A stretch of DNA of 7,194 nt, taken from contig JAFAHH010000740.1 of the NCBI GenBank assembly GCA_019237355.1, positions 1-7,194 on the forward strand, in the 5' to 3' direction. A model generated the notes under the pieces. That model made no database searches and was not told where the DNA came from. It worked only from the letters and a program-made list of their open reading frames with translations. Below, in pieces: positions 1 through 5,846 of this stretch (its first letter is position 1; the number at the start of each line of letters is the position of its first letter). Source of the stretch: Acetobacteraceae bacterium. Its GTDB lineage: Bacteria; Pseudomonadota; Alphaproteobacteria; Acetobacterales; Acetobacteraceae. Both the position numbers and the translations under genes were made by a program.

Positions 1-146
1 ACTTGGAACGACGACGCCCAATGGAAATCGATGCTCTCTTGGGCGCGGTCGTGGAGTTGGGGTTACTAACGGGCGTGCCTATGCCCATCTCAGAGGCCGT
101 GCTGGCGCTCGTGCGGGAGCGGGCCCGTCAGGCGGGTTGTTATTAG
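1..146 (+). CDS. panE: 2-dehydropantoate 2-reductase (ketopantoate reductase), C-terminal end, 5' truncated by window
   Basis: Only the last 47 complete codons are in the window (reading frame from base 3, TAG stop at 144-146). The translation contains RPMEIDALLGAVVELG, then LTGVPMP and a final helix ending ARQAGCY. This matches the C-terminal helical domain of ApbA/PanE-family ketopantoate reductases, where the E-(I/V)-D-x-L-x-G-x-V segment lines the ketopantoate/NADPH cleft and is followed by a 'G(V/T)P(T/M)P' turn. The family reduces 2-dehydropantoate to pantoate with NADPH in cytoplasmic pantothenate/CoA synthesis. The N-terminal Rossmann domain is outside the window, so a paralogous ApbA-like reductase with another 2-oxo-acid substrate cannot be excluded. 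The gene converges on ptsP, with a palindromic repeat starting two bases after its stop codon. Confidence 0.72.
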   Translation, partial: LERRRPMEIDALLGAVVELGLLTGVPMPISEAVLALVRERARQAGCY

Positions 147-147
147 A

Positions 148-235
148 CTAGAGCGCGATGACTTGAGGCGGCCTCGGGTGCCCAATTCGCAAGCGAATTG
201 GGGTCCCGATCGTCGGAAAGCCTGAATCGCGCTCT
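148..235. repeat. Compound palindrome: repeat arm, nested hairpin and closing arm
   Basis: The outer arms are AGAGCGCGAT (150-159) and ATCGCGCTCT (226-235), a perfect 10-bp inverted repeat. Nested inside is a perfect 10-bp hairpin, CCCAATTCGC (181-190) with GCGAATTGGG (193-202), closed further out by TCGGG (174-178) with CCCGA (205-209). The left arm (148-169) matches the reverse complement of the right arm of the hairpin at 6669-6710 at 20 of 22 positions, so it belongs to the same repeat family. It begins two bases after the panE-like stop codon. There is no T-run on the plus strand after it. It could be a short palindromic (REP/MITE-like) element or a structured 3' end for the upstream transcript. 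Confidence 0.6.
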
Positions 236-248
236 GAAAACCAAAGTT

Positions 249-290
249 CCTAGAACGGGGTGACCTCACTTAAGGTCATCCCGCTCTAGG
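249..290. repeat. Palindromic intergenic repeat hairpin, copy 1; candidate terminator of the ptsP operon
   Basis: Arms 249-266 and 273-290 pair at 16 of 18 positions around a 6-base loop. With its left flank (222-248) this segment aligns without gaps to 6642-6710; I count 50 identities in 69 positions by hand. Read on the minus strand, the hairpin is followed by AACTTTGGTTTTC (complement of 236-248). A T-rich tail behind a strong stem is what an intrinsic terminator for the minus-strand lysC-ptsP operon would look like, although the hairpin lies about 150 bases beyond the ptsP stop codon. Termination is inferred; the palindrome and its second copy are seen directly. Confidence 0.65.
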
Positions 291-436
291 GACCCAGAGA
301 AGATAAGCTTCCCGGAGCGGGACGCGGACACCTCCCAGTGCACGTATCCTCAAGCCCCACGCCAGCGATGCTGTCGCGATCTGATGAGGTGCATGAGTGT
401 GCGCCTCGGCTGGGAGAGCCGGCAGTCTGCTGAATG
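291..436. other. Non-coding spacer between repeat and ptsP 3' end
   Basis: No open reading frame with plausible coding character was found on either strand. The only structure is a weak hairpin at 386-407 (8-bp stem with one G-T pair, 6-base loop) downstream of the ptsP stop on the minus strand. It has no T-run after it. The stretch would form the 3' untranslated region of the ptsP transcript if transcription ends at the 249-290 hairpin. Confidence 0.4.
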
Positions 437-2650
437 TTAAATCACAAGCCCATGTTCGCGCGCCCAGGTCGCGATCGGCTCGCGCAAGCTGGGCTTGTCC
501 GCAAGCTTCCGGCGCATCGTGGCCAGCACCGGCCTGAAGGCCCTGAGATCGAGCGAGGCAAGCATTGCTTTGACCGGCAGGACCGCAGAGGCAGACATCG
601 ACAACGTGCGCACACCAAGCCCGGCCAGAGCCAATGCCTCGAGCGGCCGAGATGCCGCCTCGCCGCAGACAGAAACGGAAACGCCCGCGGCGTCCGCTTG
701 CTCGATCAGGTATTCGAATGCGCTGAAAACAGGCGGCGAAAGCAGGTCATAGCGGTCGGCAATACCCGGCGTGCCGCGGTCTGCTGCAAACAGGAACTGA
801 ACGAGATCATTAGTTCCTACGGAAATGAAGTCGGCGTGGCGCAGCAGGGTGGGAAGCTGCCACAGCAGCGAAGGTATCTCCAGCATGGCGCCCGCCTCCA
901 GCCGCTCTGGCTGCGGATGTACCCGCTTCGCCTCCGACTCGAGTAATGTCCGGGCAGCACGGAATTCCGCAACCGTTGCAATCATTGGAAACATCACCGA
1001 TAGCGCCCGGCCGCCGGCGCCTAGCAGCAACGCACGGAGCTGCCGCCGCAGGAGAGCGGGGCGGTCGAGCCCGACCCGGATCGAGCGCCAACCCATCGCG
1101 GGATTCTCTTCCTCGAGCTTTGCCCCGGGAAGCTGCTTGTCAGCACCGAGATCAAGCGTGCGGAACAGCACGGGGCGATCTCCTGCACTGTCGAGCACGC
1201 TTGAGTATAAGGCCGCCTGCTCAGCCGGGTCGATCTCGCCACCTCGCGCCAGCACGGCGATCTCGGTTCGGAATAGACCGATCCCATCGGCACCTGTGGT
1301 TTCAAGCTGGTCGAGCTCGAGCTTGAGACCTATGTTGAGCATCAACCTAAAGGGTACGTCATCGGCGGTACGGGCCGCGCGTTTGCGCAGTTCGGCCCAA
1401 CCCGCCTGCCGGGCGGTACGCGCTTCCAGCGCCGCGATATAAATCTGGGCCAGCTCGATATCTGGCCTGAGGATCAGCTCACCTTTGTCGGCGTCCAAAA
1501 TGGCGTCGTCGCCGGGCTCCGCCGTTTCAAGCGCGCCACGTGCGCCCCCCAGCGCGGGAAGGCCAAGCGCCCGCGCCATGATTGCCGCATGCCCGGCTGG
1601 AGTCCCCTCCTCGATGACGACGCCCGCAATCCCCCGATTCCGCCAATCAAGCAGCTCCGCCGGACCCAAGCGGCGGGCTAGCAATATGGCGCCCACCGGC
1701 ACCACGGCTCTTGGTGCATTGCCGTTCAAAGTCGCCAGCAAACGCCCGGCCAGGTCTTCCACATCGGCCAATCGTTCCCGCAGATACGGGTCCCCAACAC
1801 GCCGCATCCGATCGCTAAACTCACTCGCGACTCGCTCTACCGCAGCGCCCGCGGAGAGGCCGCTGCGGATTGCCTCCCCCGCCCGCCGGAGCCATCCTGG
1901 ATCGGCGGCTATCAATCGGTAAGCCTCGAGGACCTCCCGCGATTCATCGCCGGCGTGCGCGCTGGACGCGATGAGCTGGTCCAGCTCCTTCTGCATGCGC
2001 GATACCGCTTGCTGCAGGCGCGCGAGTTCCGCCTTCGGATCTTCCGCAAGCAAATGGCCCAACGTGCGCCGCGTGGAGCGCACCACCACAGGCCCGATCA
2101 CCACCCCCGACGCCAGAATGGTCCCTGGAAAGATGCGCTGCAGCGTGGCGCCTACGCCCTCTTCGGCGCCGTCGGAGGCGCCGCCGCCGGCGAGCTGCTC
2201 CGCGAGCACCATCGCCAACGTTTCGAGGACATCGACTTCCTCAGGCGTGTAAGCCCGCGGCTCCCGCTTTTGCACCACGATCACGCCTAGCGTATGTCCA
2301 GCCCGCCGGACCGGCACGGCAAGTAGGGACGCGTAAGGTGCTTCGCTTGTTTCTGAACGATAGACATAAGCGGGGTGATTTGGCGCGTCCGCCAGGTTCA
2401 TCACTCTCGCAGTCGCCGCTGCGAGCCCAACGATGCCCTCGCCGACGCGCAGACGAGTGCGTCCGACTGCCTGTGGATTGAGACCCTGGGTTGCCATCAG
2501 CTCCAAGATATCGCCCGGCCGCATCACATAGATCGAGCAGGCATCTGCCCCAAGTTCGCTCGTTACGAGCTTCGTGATTTCCGGCAGCGGGGCGGCCCCG
2601 CTGGCCATAATCTCCCGCAAGCGGGCCAACAAGCGGCGCGGCGGGGACAT
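437..2650 (-). CDS. ptsP: Phosphoenolpyruvate-protein phosphotransferase PtsP (nitrogen-PTS enzyme I, GAF-containing)
   Basis: A 737-residue protein with the EI-Ntr architecture: GAF sensor domain (about 17-152), EI N-terminal helical domain (about 175-300), swivelling phosphohistidine domain (about 310-395) and PEP-binding TIM barrel (about 425-695). The enzyme autophosphorylates from PEP and passes the phosphate to NPr and then EIIA-Ntr, a cytoplasmic relay that in proteobacteria senses nitrogen status; in studied members the GAF domain responds to glutamine. Visible residues are His354 (GHAAIMAR), Arg461 (LFRTE), Arg497 (RTLDLGADK), Glu591 (AMLEIP), Asp615 (VGTNDL) and Cys662 (VCGEA). The His354 loop reads GTPAGH instead of the usual GGxTSH. 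Length is close to the family norm of about 750. The ATG lies 12 bases after the preceding gene's stop, with AAAAGGG as ribosome-binding site overlapping that stop, so it is the last gene of the lysC operon. Identity is very secure; physiological role is inferred from the family. Confidence 0.95.
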   Translation of the reverse strand: MSPPRRLLARLREIMASGAAPLPEITKLVTSELGADACSIYVMRPGDILELMATQGLNPQAVGRTRLRVGEGIVGLAAATARVMNLADAPNHPAYVYRSETSEAPYASLLAVPVRRAGHTLGVIVVQKREPRAYTPEEVDVLETLAMVLAEQLAGGGASDGAEEGVGATLQRIFPGTILASGVVIGPVVVRSTRRTLGHLLAEDPKAELARLQQAVSRMQKELDQLIASSAHAGDESREVLEAYRLIAADPGWLRRAGEAIRSGLSAGAAVERVASEFSDRMRRVGDPYLRERLADVEDLAGRLLATLNGNAPRAVVPVGAILLARRLGPAELLDWRNRGIAGVVIEEGTPAGHAAIMARALGLPALGGARGALETAEPGDDAILDADKGELILRPDIELAQIYIAALEARTARQAGWAELRKRAARTADDVPFRLMLNIGLKLELDQLETTGADGIGLFRTEIAVLARGGEIDPAEQAALYSSVLDSAGDRPVLFRTLDLGADKQLPGAKLEEENPAMGWRSIRVGLDRPALLRRQLRALLLGAGGRALSVMFPMIATVAEFRAARTLLESEAKRVHPQPERLEAGAMLEIPSLLWQLPTLLRHADFISVGTNDLVQFLFAADRGTPGIADRYDLLSPPVFSAFEYLIEQADAAGVSVSVCGEAASRPLEALALAGLGVRTLSMSASAVLPVKAMLASLDLRAFRPVLATMRRKLADKPSLREPIATWAREHGLVI

Positions 2651-2662
2651 GAGATTGCCCTT

Positions 2663-3742
2663 TTAGGCGCTGCGCATCGCAAGCACAGCGACGGCCTGGC
2701 CGACGATCTCCTCAATGATCTCAGCGATCGTTTGCTCCGAAGTCACCATGCCTACCGACTGTCCCGCCATGACGCTGCCATATTCCACGTCCCCCTCGAT
2801 CACCGCTCGGCGCAGCGCGCCTGCCCAGAACTGCTCGATCTCGAGCTGCGCCTGCTCCTTTGAAAGTTCCCCAGCCTGAAACCGGTCCCTCGTATGGGCC
2901 TGATGCTCAAGGAAGCGCTTGGTGCCTTCGTTGACCAGGCCGCGCACGGGAATCACGGGAAAGCGCTCGTCGAGCTGCACCGAGGGCATGGCGTCGCGCG
3001 CCTGCGCTCGGATGAAAGCCCGCTTGAATTTCGGATGCGAAATGCTTTCCTTCGCCGCGGCAAATCGGGTGCCAAGCTGCGCCCCCGAGGCGCCCATTTC
3101 CAAATAGGCCAGGATCGCCTCACCGCGCCCCAGCCCCCCGGCCACGAATACGGGTACCTCCCGGATATGGGGGAGGATTTCTTGCGCGAGTACTGTCAGG
3201 CTGACTGGGCCGATATGCCCCCCCGCCTCCGATCCCTCAATCACCAGCGCATCGGCCCCAGAGCGTACCAGCCGCTTGGCAAGAACCAACGCAGGAGCAA
3301 AGGCGATCAGCTTAGCGCCGCCGTGCTTCACGGCGCGCACGGCGCCGCCCGGGGGAATGCCGCCCGCGAGCACGATATGCCCGACCCGCGCTTCAGTGCA
3401 GACCCGGATCAGATCGTCGAGCTGCGGGTGCATGGTGATTAGGTTCACCCCGAAGGACTTGTCCGTGAGTGCCTGAGTTCCAGCGATTTCTGCCGCTAGC
3501 TGGCCTGGAGTCATCGCGCCGCAAGCGATTACTCCGAACCCGCCGGCGTTCGAAATGGCGGCGACAAGGTGGCGTTCGCTCACCCATGTCATCGCCCCGC
3601 CCATCAGGGCATAGCGGCAGCCCAGGAACTGCGTTCCACGCTGCCATAACCGGTCGAGTTGCACCTGCGCCCGCTCATAGCGCGGATCGGCACTGGTCGG
3701 TTGGGCTGGGGCGATGTCCGGCGGCGGCATCTCAGGTGCCAT
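2663..3742 (-). CDS. Nitronate monooxygenase / 2-nitropropane dioxygenase-family FMN enzyme (FabK-like TIM barrel)
   Basis: About 359 residues. Motifs run in the order expected for the FMN-dependent NMO/FabK barrel: FLGCRYALMGGAMTWVS near the N-terminus, NAGGFGVIACG, FGVNLI, GHIVLAGG, GADALVIEGSEAGGHIGPVS, VFVAGGLGRGEAI and GASGAQLGTRF. The histidine of GGHIG (residue 176 from this start) corresponds to the catalytic base in class I nitronate monooxygenases, and the late AGG/GTR motifs bind the FMN phosphate. Family members oxidise alkyl nitronates such as propionate-3-nitronate, but many are uncharacterised and FabK enoyl-ACP reductases share the fold; the true substrate is unknown. The reading frame is open back to a TTG at 3799, inside lysC. 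In-frame ATGs lie at 3751, 3742 and 3730, none with a clear ribosome-binding site. I chose 3742, which overlaps the lysC stop by 11 bases; 3730, one base after that stop, is equally possible. The overlap implies translational coupling in the lysC-ptsP operon. Confidence 0.85.
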   Translation of the reverse strand: MAPEMPPPDIAPAQPTSADPRYERAQVQLDRLWQRGTQFLGCRYALMGGAMTWVSERHLVAAISNAGGFGVIACGAMTPGQLAAEIAGTQALTDKSFGVNLITMHPQLDDLIRVCTEARVGHIVLAGGIPPGGAVRAVKHGGAKLIAFAPALVLAKRLVRSGADALVIEGSEAGGHIGPVSLTVLAQEILPHIREVPVFVAGGLGRGEAILAYLEMGASGAQLGTRFAAAKESISHPKFKRAFIRAQARDAMPSVQLDERFPVIPVRGLVNEGTKRFLEHQAHTRDRFQAGELSKEQAQLEIEQFWAGALRRAVIEGDVEYGSVMAGQSVGMVTSEQTIAEIIEEIVGQAVAVLAMRSA

Positions 3743-4949
3743 CGAGACCATAGGCGGTGTGCAGGGCCCGGACAGCAAGCTCGGTGTACTCCGCCGCAAT
3801 CAGCACGCTTACTTTGATTTCGCTGGTGGAGATCACTTGAATATTGATCCCGCGCTCAGCCAAGGTCCGAAACATGGTGTTGGCCACGCCAGGATGGCTG
3901 CGCATGCCCACACCCACCACGCTAATCTTGGCCACATCGGGGTCGGTGAGGATTTCCGCAAATCCAATTTGCGTCTGGGCCCGGTCGAGGGCGGCGCGGG
4001 CGCGCGGCAGGTCGGCTTGCGCGACCGTGAAGGTCATGTCGGTTGTGCCGTCGGCCGCGATGTTCTGCACGATCATATCCACATTGACATGCTCCGCCGC
4101 CAGCGCGCCGAAAACCGCCGCCGCTATCCCGGGCCGGTCTGGCACCCGGCGCACCGTAACCTTGGCGTCATCCCGCGTATAGGCAATACCGGTAACAATT
4201 TCCTTTTCCACAATTTCGTCCTCATCGACAACGAGCGTGCCCGGGAGGTCGGCAAAGCTGGAAAGCACCTGCACCCGCACGCGCTCCTTCATCGCCAGCT
4301 CGACGCTGCGGGTTTGCAGCACTTTGGCCCCGACCGAAGCCAGTTCCAGCATCTCTTCATACGCGATTTTGGAGAGCTTGCGGGCTTTGGCAACGATCCG
4401 CGGATCGGTTGTATAGACGCCATCCACGTCGGTGTAGATATCGCACCGGTCCGCTCGCAGCGCTGCGGCCAACGCTACGGCCGAGGTATCCGATCCGCCC
4501 CTCCCGAGCGTGGTGATTCGGTTGTCTGCGCCGATGCCTTGGAAGCCTGCAACGACCGCGACCTGGCCGGATCGCATGCGGCGCACCAATTCAGCCCCTT
4601 GGATCGCCTCGATCCGGGCTTTGCCGTGGGCTGGATCGGTGCGCACAGGGATCTGCCATCCCTGCCAGGAGCGGGCATCCACGCCGGCCTCTTGCAACGC
4701 GATCGCCAATAACCCGGTCGTGACTTGCTCGCCGGTCGAAACCACCGTGTCGTACTCCCTGGCATCGTGCAGGGGCGAAAGATTCTGACACCATTCCACG
4801 AGCTGGTTCGTCACCCCGGCCATCGCCGAGACCACGACCGCGACTTCGTTTCCGGCCTCCGTCTCGCGCTTGACCCGGGCAACGACATTTCGAATCCGTT
4901 CGAGGGTGGCGACTGAGGTGCCGCCGAATTTCATGACGATGCGGTCCAT
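3732..4949 (-). CDS. lysC: Aspartate kinase (aspartokinase)
   Basis: A 405-residue protein, the usual length for single-function bacterial aspartokinases. It phosphorylates L-aspartate with ATP to give 4-phospho-aspartate, the first step to lysine, threonine, methionine and diaminopimelate. The amino-acid-kinase domain (1 to about 245) has KFGGTSV (7-13), STGEQV (71-76), LGRGGSDTSAVALA (148-161) and the nucleotide-contacting YTDVDGVYTTDPRIV (172-186). Two ACT domains follow (about 263-320 and 342-401), with VPDRPGIAAAVF and VGMRSHPGVANTMF as their ligand-binding loops. This layout is typical of enzymes feedback-inhibited by lysine and/or threonine, though the effector cannot be read from the sequence. 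The ATG has a strong ribosome-binding site (GGGGAG, six bases upstream). It is the first gene of the operon and is transcribed divergently from ubiG. An alpha/beta isoform from an internal start is not evident: no ATG or GTG sits at the position equivalent to the Corynebacterium beta start. Confidence 0.96.
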   Translation of the reverse strand: MDRIVMKFGGTSVATLERIRNVVARVKRETEAGNEVAVVVSAMAGVTNQLVEWCQNLSPLHDAREYDTVVSTGEQVTTGLLAIALQEAGVDARSWQGWQIPVRTDPAHGKARIEAIQGAELVRRMRSGQVAVVAGFQGIGADNRITTLGRGGSDTSAVALAAALRADRCDIYTDVDGVYTTDPRIVAKARKLSKIAYEEMLELASVGAKVLQTRSVELAMKERVRVQVLSSFADLPGTLVVDEDEIVEKEIVTGIAYTRDDAKVTVRRVPDRPGIAAAVFGALAAEHVNVDMIVQNIAADGTTDMTFTVAQADLPRARAALDRAQTQIGFAEILTDPDVAKISVVGVGMRSHPGVANTMFRTLAERGINIQVISTSEIKVSVLIAAEYTELAVRALHTAYGLDGT

Positions 4950-4967
4950 TCAACTCCCCAGCGAGGC

Positions 4968-4988
4968 CGTGCAATCGTGAATTGCACG
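4968..4988. promoter_or_regulatory. Perfect 8-bp inverted repeat, candidate operator
   Basis: CGTGCAAT (4968-4975) and ATTGCACG (4981-4988) are exact reverse complements separated by CGTGA. The 21-base dyad has the size of a binding site for a dimeric helix-turn-helix regulator. It lies between lysC and ubiG and its right half overlaps the candidate ubiG -35 element. It is 19 bases from the lysC ATG, so it could also form a hairpin in the lysC leader upstream of the ribosome-binding site. I do not recognise it as the site of a named regulator. Confidence 0.45.
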
Positions 4989-5020
4989 CCTAACCGAAGC
5001 GGACAAATACCGATGGCGGC

Positions 5021-5026
5021 GAGGAG
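5021..5026 (+). promoter_or_regulatory. Ribosome-binding site that fixes the ubiG start
   Basis: GAGGAG lies seven bases before the ATG at 5034. It is the only good Shine-Dalgarno match near the possible starts: the upstream GTG at 4977 and ATG at 5013 lack one, and GTG 4977 falls inside the inverted repeat. It therefore decides the choice of start. Confidence 0.65.
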
Positions 5027-5033
5027 CGGCAAC

Positions 5034-5846
5034 ATGCAGCCAAGCATTCCCGGACCGAACCCTGTTCGACAGGATGGGCGGAGCACGGCACGATCAGGTG
5101 AATCGGCTCGGAGACAGGGGCCAGCACCGGTCTATGGCAGTCGGGGGACCTCTGGATCGCCCAGCGTCCCGGCTGCCGAGGTTGCGCGGTTCGATGCGCT
5201 GGCCGGGCAGTGGTGGGACCCTTACGGGCCGATGCGTCCCTTGCACCTGATGAACCCGGTGCGCCTAGGCTGGATTATCAGGCGCATTGGCCGGGACGCT
5301 CGGGTGCTTGACGTGGGCTGCGGGGCGGGTTTGCTGGCCGAGGCGCTCGCCCAACGTGGGTGCGAGGTTCTAGGCATTGACGCCGCGCCGGAGACGATTG
5401 CTGCCGCGCGGGTGCATGCGGCCAGTCTTCCGGGCCTGCGACTCACTTACCGGGTAGCCGCGCCCGAGGACTTGTTGGTCGAGCGCATTAAATTTCCGGT
5501 GATCACCGCCCTGGAGGTGATCGAGCATGTGCCCGATCCCGACGCCTTCATCGCGAGCCTAGCCGGGTTGCTCCAACCCGGCGGCAAGCTGTTTCTCTCC
5601 ACGTTGAACCGAACCGCCCGGTCGTTTTTGCTGGCGAAAATTGGGGCGGAATACGTGCTCCGCTTTCTGCCGGTCGGCACCCATGACTGGCGCCAATTTA
5701 TAAAGCCCGAGGAACTCGCGGCTATGCTCCGCCGAGCGGGAATGCGGCCGGCCGATATGACCGGGCTGGTGTTCAATCCGCTTACGGGGCGATGGCGGGA
5801 GAGCCGGGATATGACTGTAAATTACATGGTTGCGGCGGAGCGTTGA
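5034..5846 (+). CDS. ubiG: Ubiquinone biosynthesis O-methyltransferase UbiG
   Basis: A 270-residue class I SAM methyltransferase that carries out both O-methylations of ubiquinone synthesis (the 2-polyprenyl-6-hydroxyphenol and 3-demethylubiquinol steps), acting at the inner face of the cytoplasmic membrane. UbiG-specific signatures are EVARFDALAGQWWDPYGPM (49-67), PLHLMNPVRLGWI (69-81), SAM motif I VLDVGCGAGLLAEAL (91-105), the acidic residue Asp116 ending strand 2, TALEVIEHVPDPD (158-170), STLNRT (189-194), AEYVLRFLPVGTHDW (205-219) and QFIKPEEL (221-228). The C-terminus ends TVNYMVAAER, as in the family. The first 47 or so residues, rich in Pro, Ser, Gly and Arg, have no counterpart in E. 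coli UbiG (240 residues), whose core begins near residue 15. No in-frame ATG, GTG or TTG exists between 5034 and the conserved core, so the extension appears real. The stop codon overlaps the next gene's ATG. Confidence 0.94.
   Translation: MQPSIPGPNPVRQDGRSTARSGESARRQGPAPVYGSRGTSGSPSVPAAEVARFDALAGQWWDPYGPMRPLHLMNPVRLGWIIRRIGRDARVLDVGCGAGLLAEALAQRGCEVLGIDAAPETIAAARVHAASLPGLRLTYRVAAPEDLLVERIKFPVITALEVIEHVPDPDAFIASLAGLLQPGGKLFLSTLNRTARSFLLAKIGAEYVLRFLPVGTHDWRQFIKPEELAAMLRRAGMRPADMTGLVFNPLTGRWRESRDMTVNYMVAAER

Larger units (their letters stand above)
4950..5033. promoter_or_regulatory. Divergent promoter region between lysC and ubiG
   Basis: These 84 bases separate the two divergent start codons and must hold the promoters for both transcripts, unless one reads in from inside the neighbouring gene. 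On the plus strand, TTGCAC (4982-4987) followed after 17 bases by AAATAC (5005-5010) is a weak sigma-70-like pair that would place the ubiG start point about 17 bases before its ATG. On the minus strand I see only poor -10 matches. No riboswitch-sized leader fits in this space. Confidence 0.4.

Noticed and set aside
386..407. Hairpin downstream of ptsP as an intrinsic terminator
   Set aside because: The stem is only 8 bp and no T-run follows it on the minus strand; the 249-290 hairpin is a better candidate.
434..946. 170-codon plus-strand open frame antisense to the ptsP 3' end
   Set aside because: Arg/Gln-rich translation with no recognisable family, lying fully within ptsP; typical GC-driven antisense frame.
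3743..3799. Longer start (TTG at 3799, or ATG at 3751) for the nitronate monooxygenase-like gene
   Set aside because: The TTG start would overlap lysC by 68 bases with no suitable ribosome-binding site, and the added residues have no counterpart in the family. ATG 3751 is possible but not better supported than 3742 or 3730.
4200..4300. Internal translation start in lysC producing a separate regulatory beta subunit
   Set aside because: Some aspartokinases do this, but no ATG or GTG with a ribosome-binding site lies at the equivalent position here.
3714..4712. 332-codon plus-strand open frame antisense to lysC
   Set aside because: It is a shadow of lysC in GC-rich DNA: its translation is rich in His, Arg and Gly without domain motifs, while the opposite strand encodes an unmistakable aspartate kinase.
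4977..5033. Upstream GTG (4977) or ATG (5013) as the ubiG start
   Set aside because: Neither has a ribosome-binding site, GTG 4977 falls in the inverted repeat, and ATG 5034 has GAGGAG at ideal spacing.
5792..5845. Longer hydrolase frame starting inside ubiG at 5792
   Set aside because: The ATG at 5846 overlaps the ubiG stop in the classic coupled arrangement and has GGAG upstream; the extra 18 residues look like an out-of-frame reading of ubiG.
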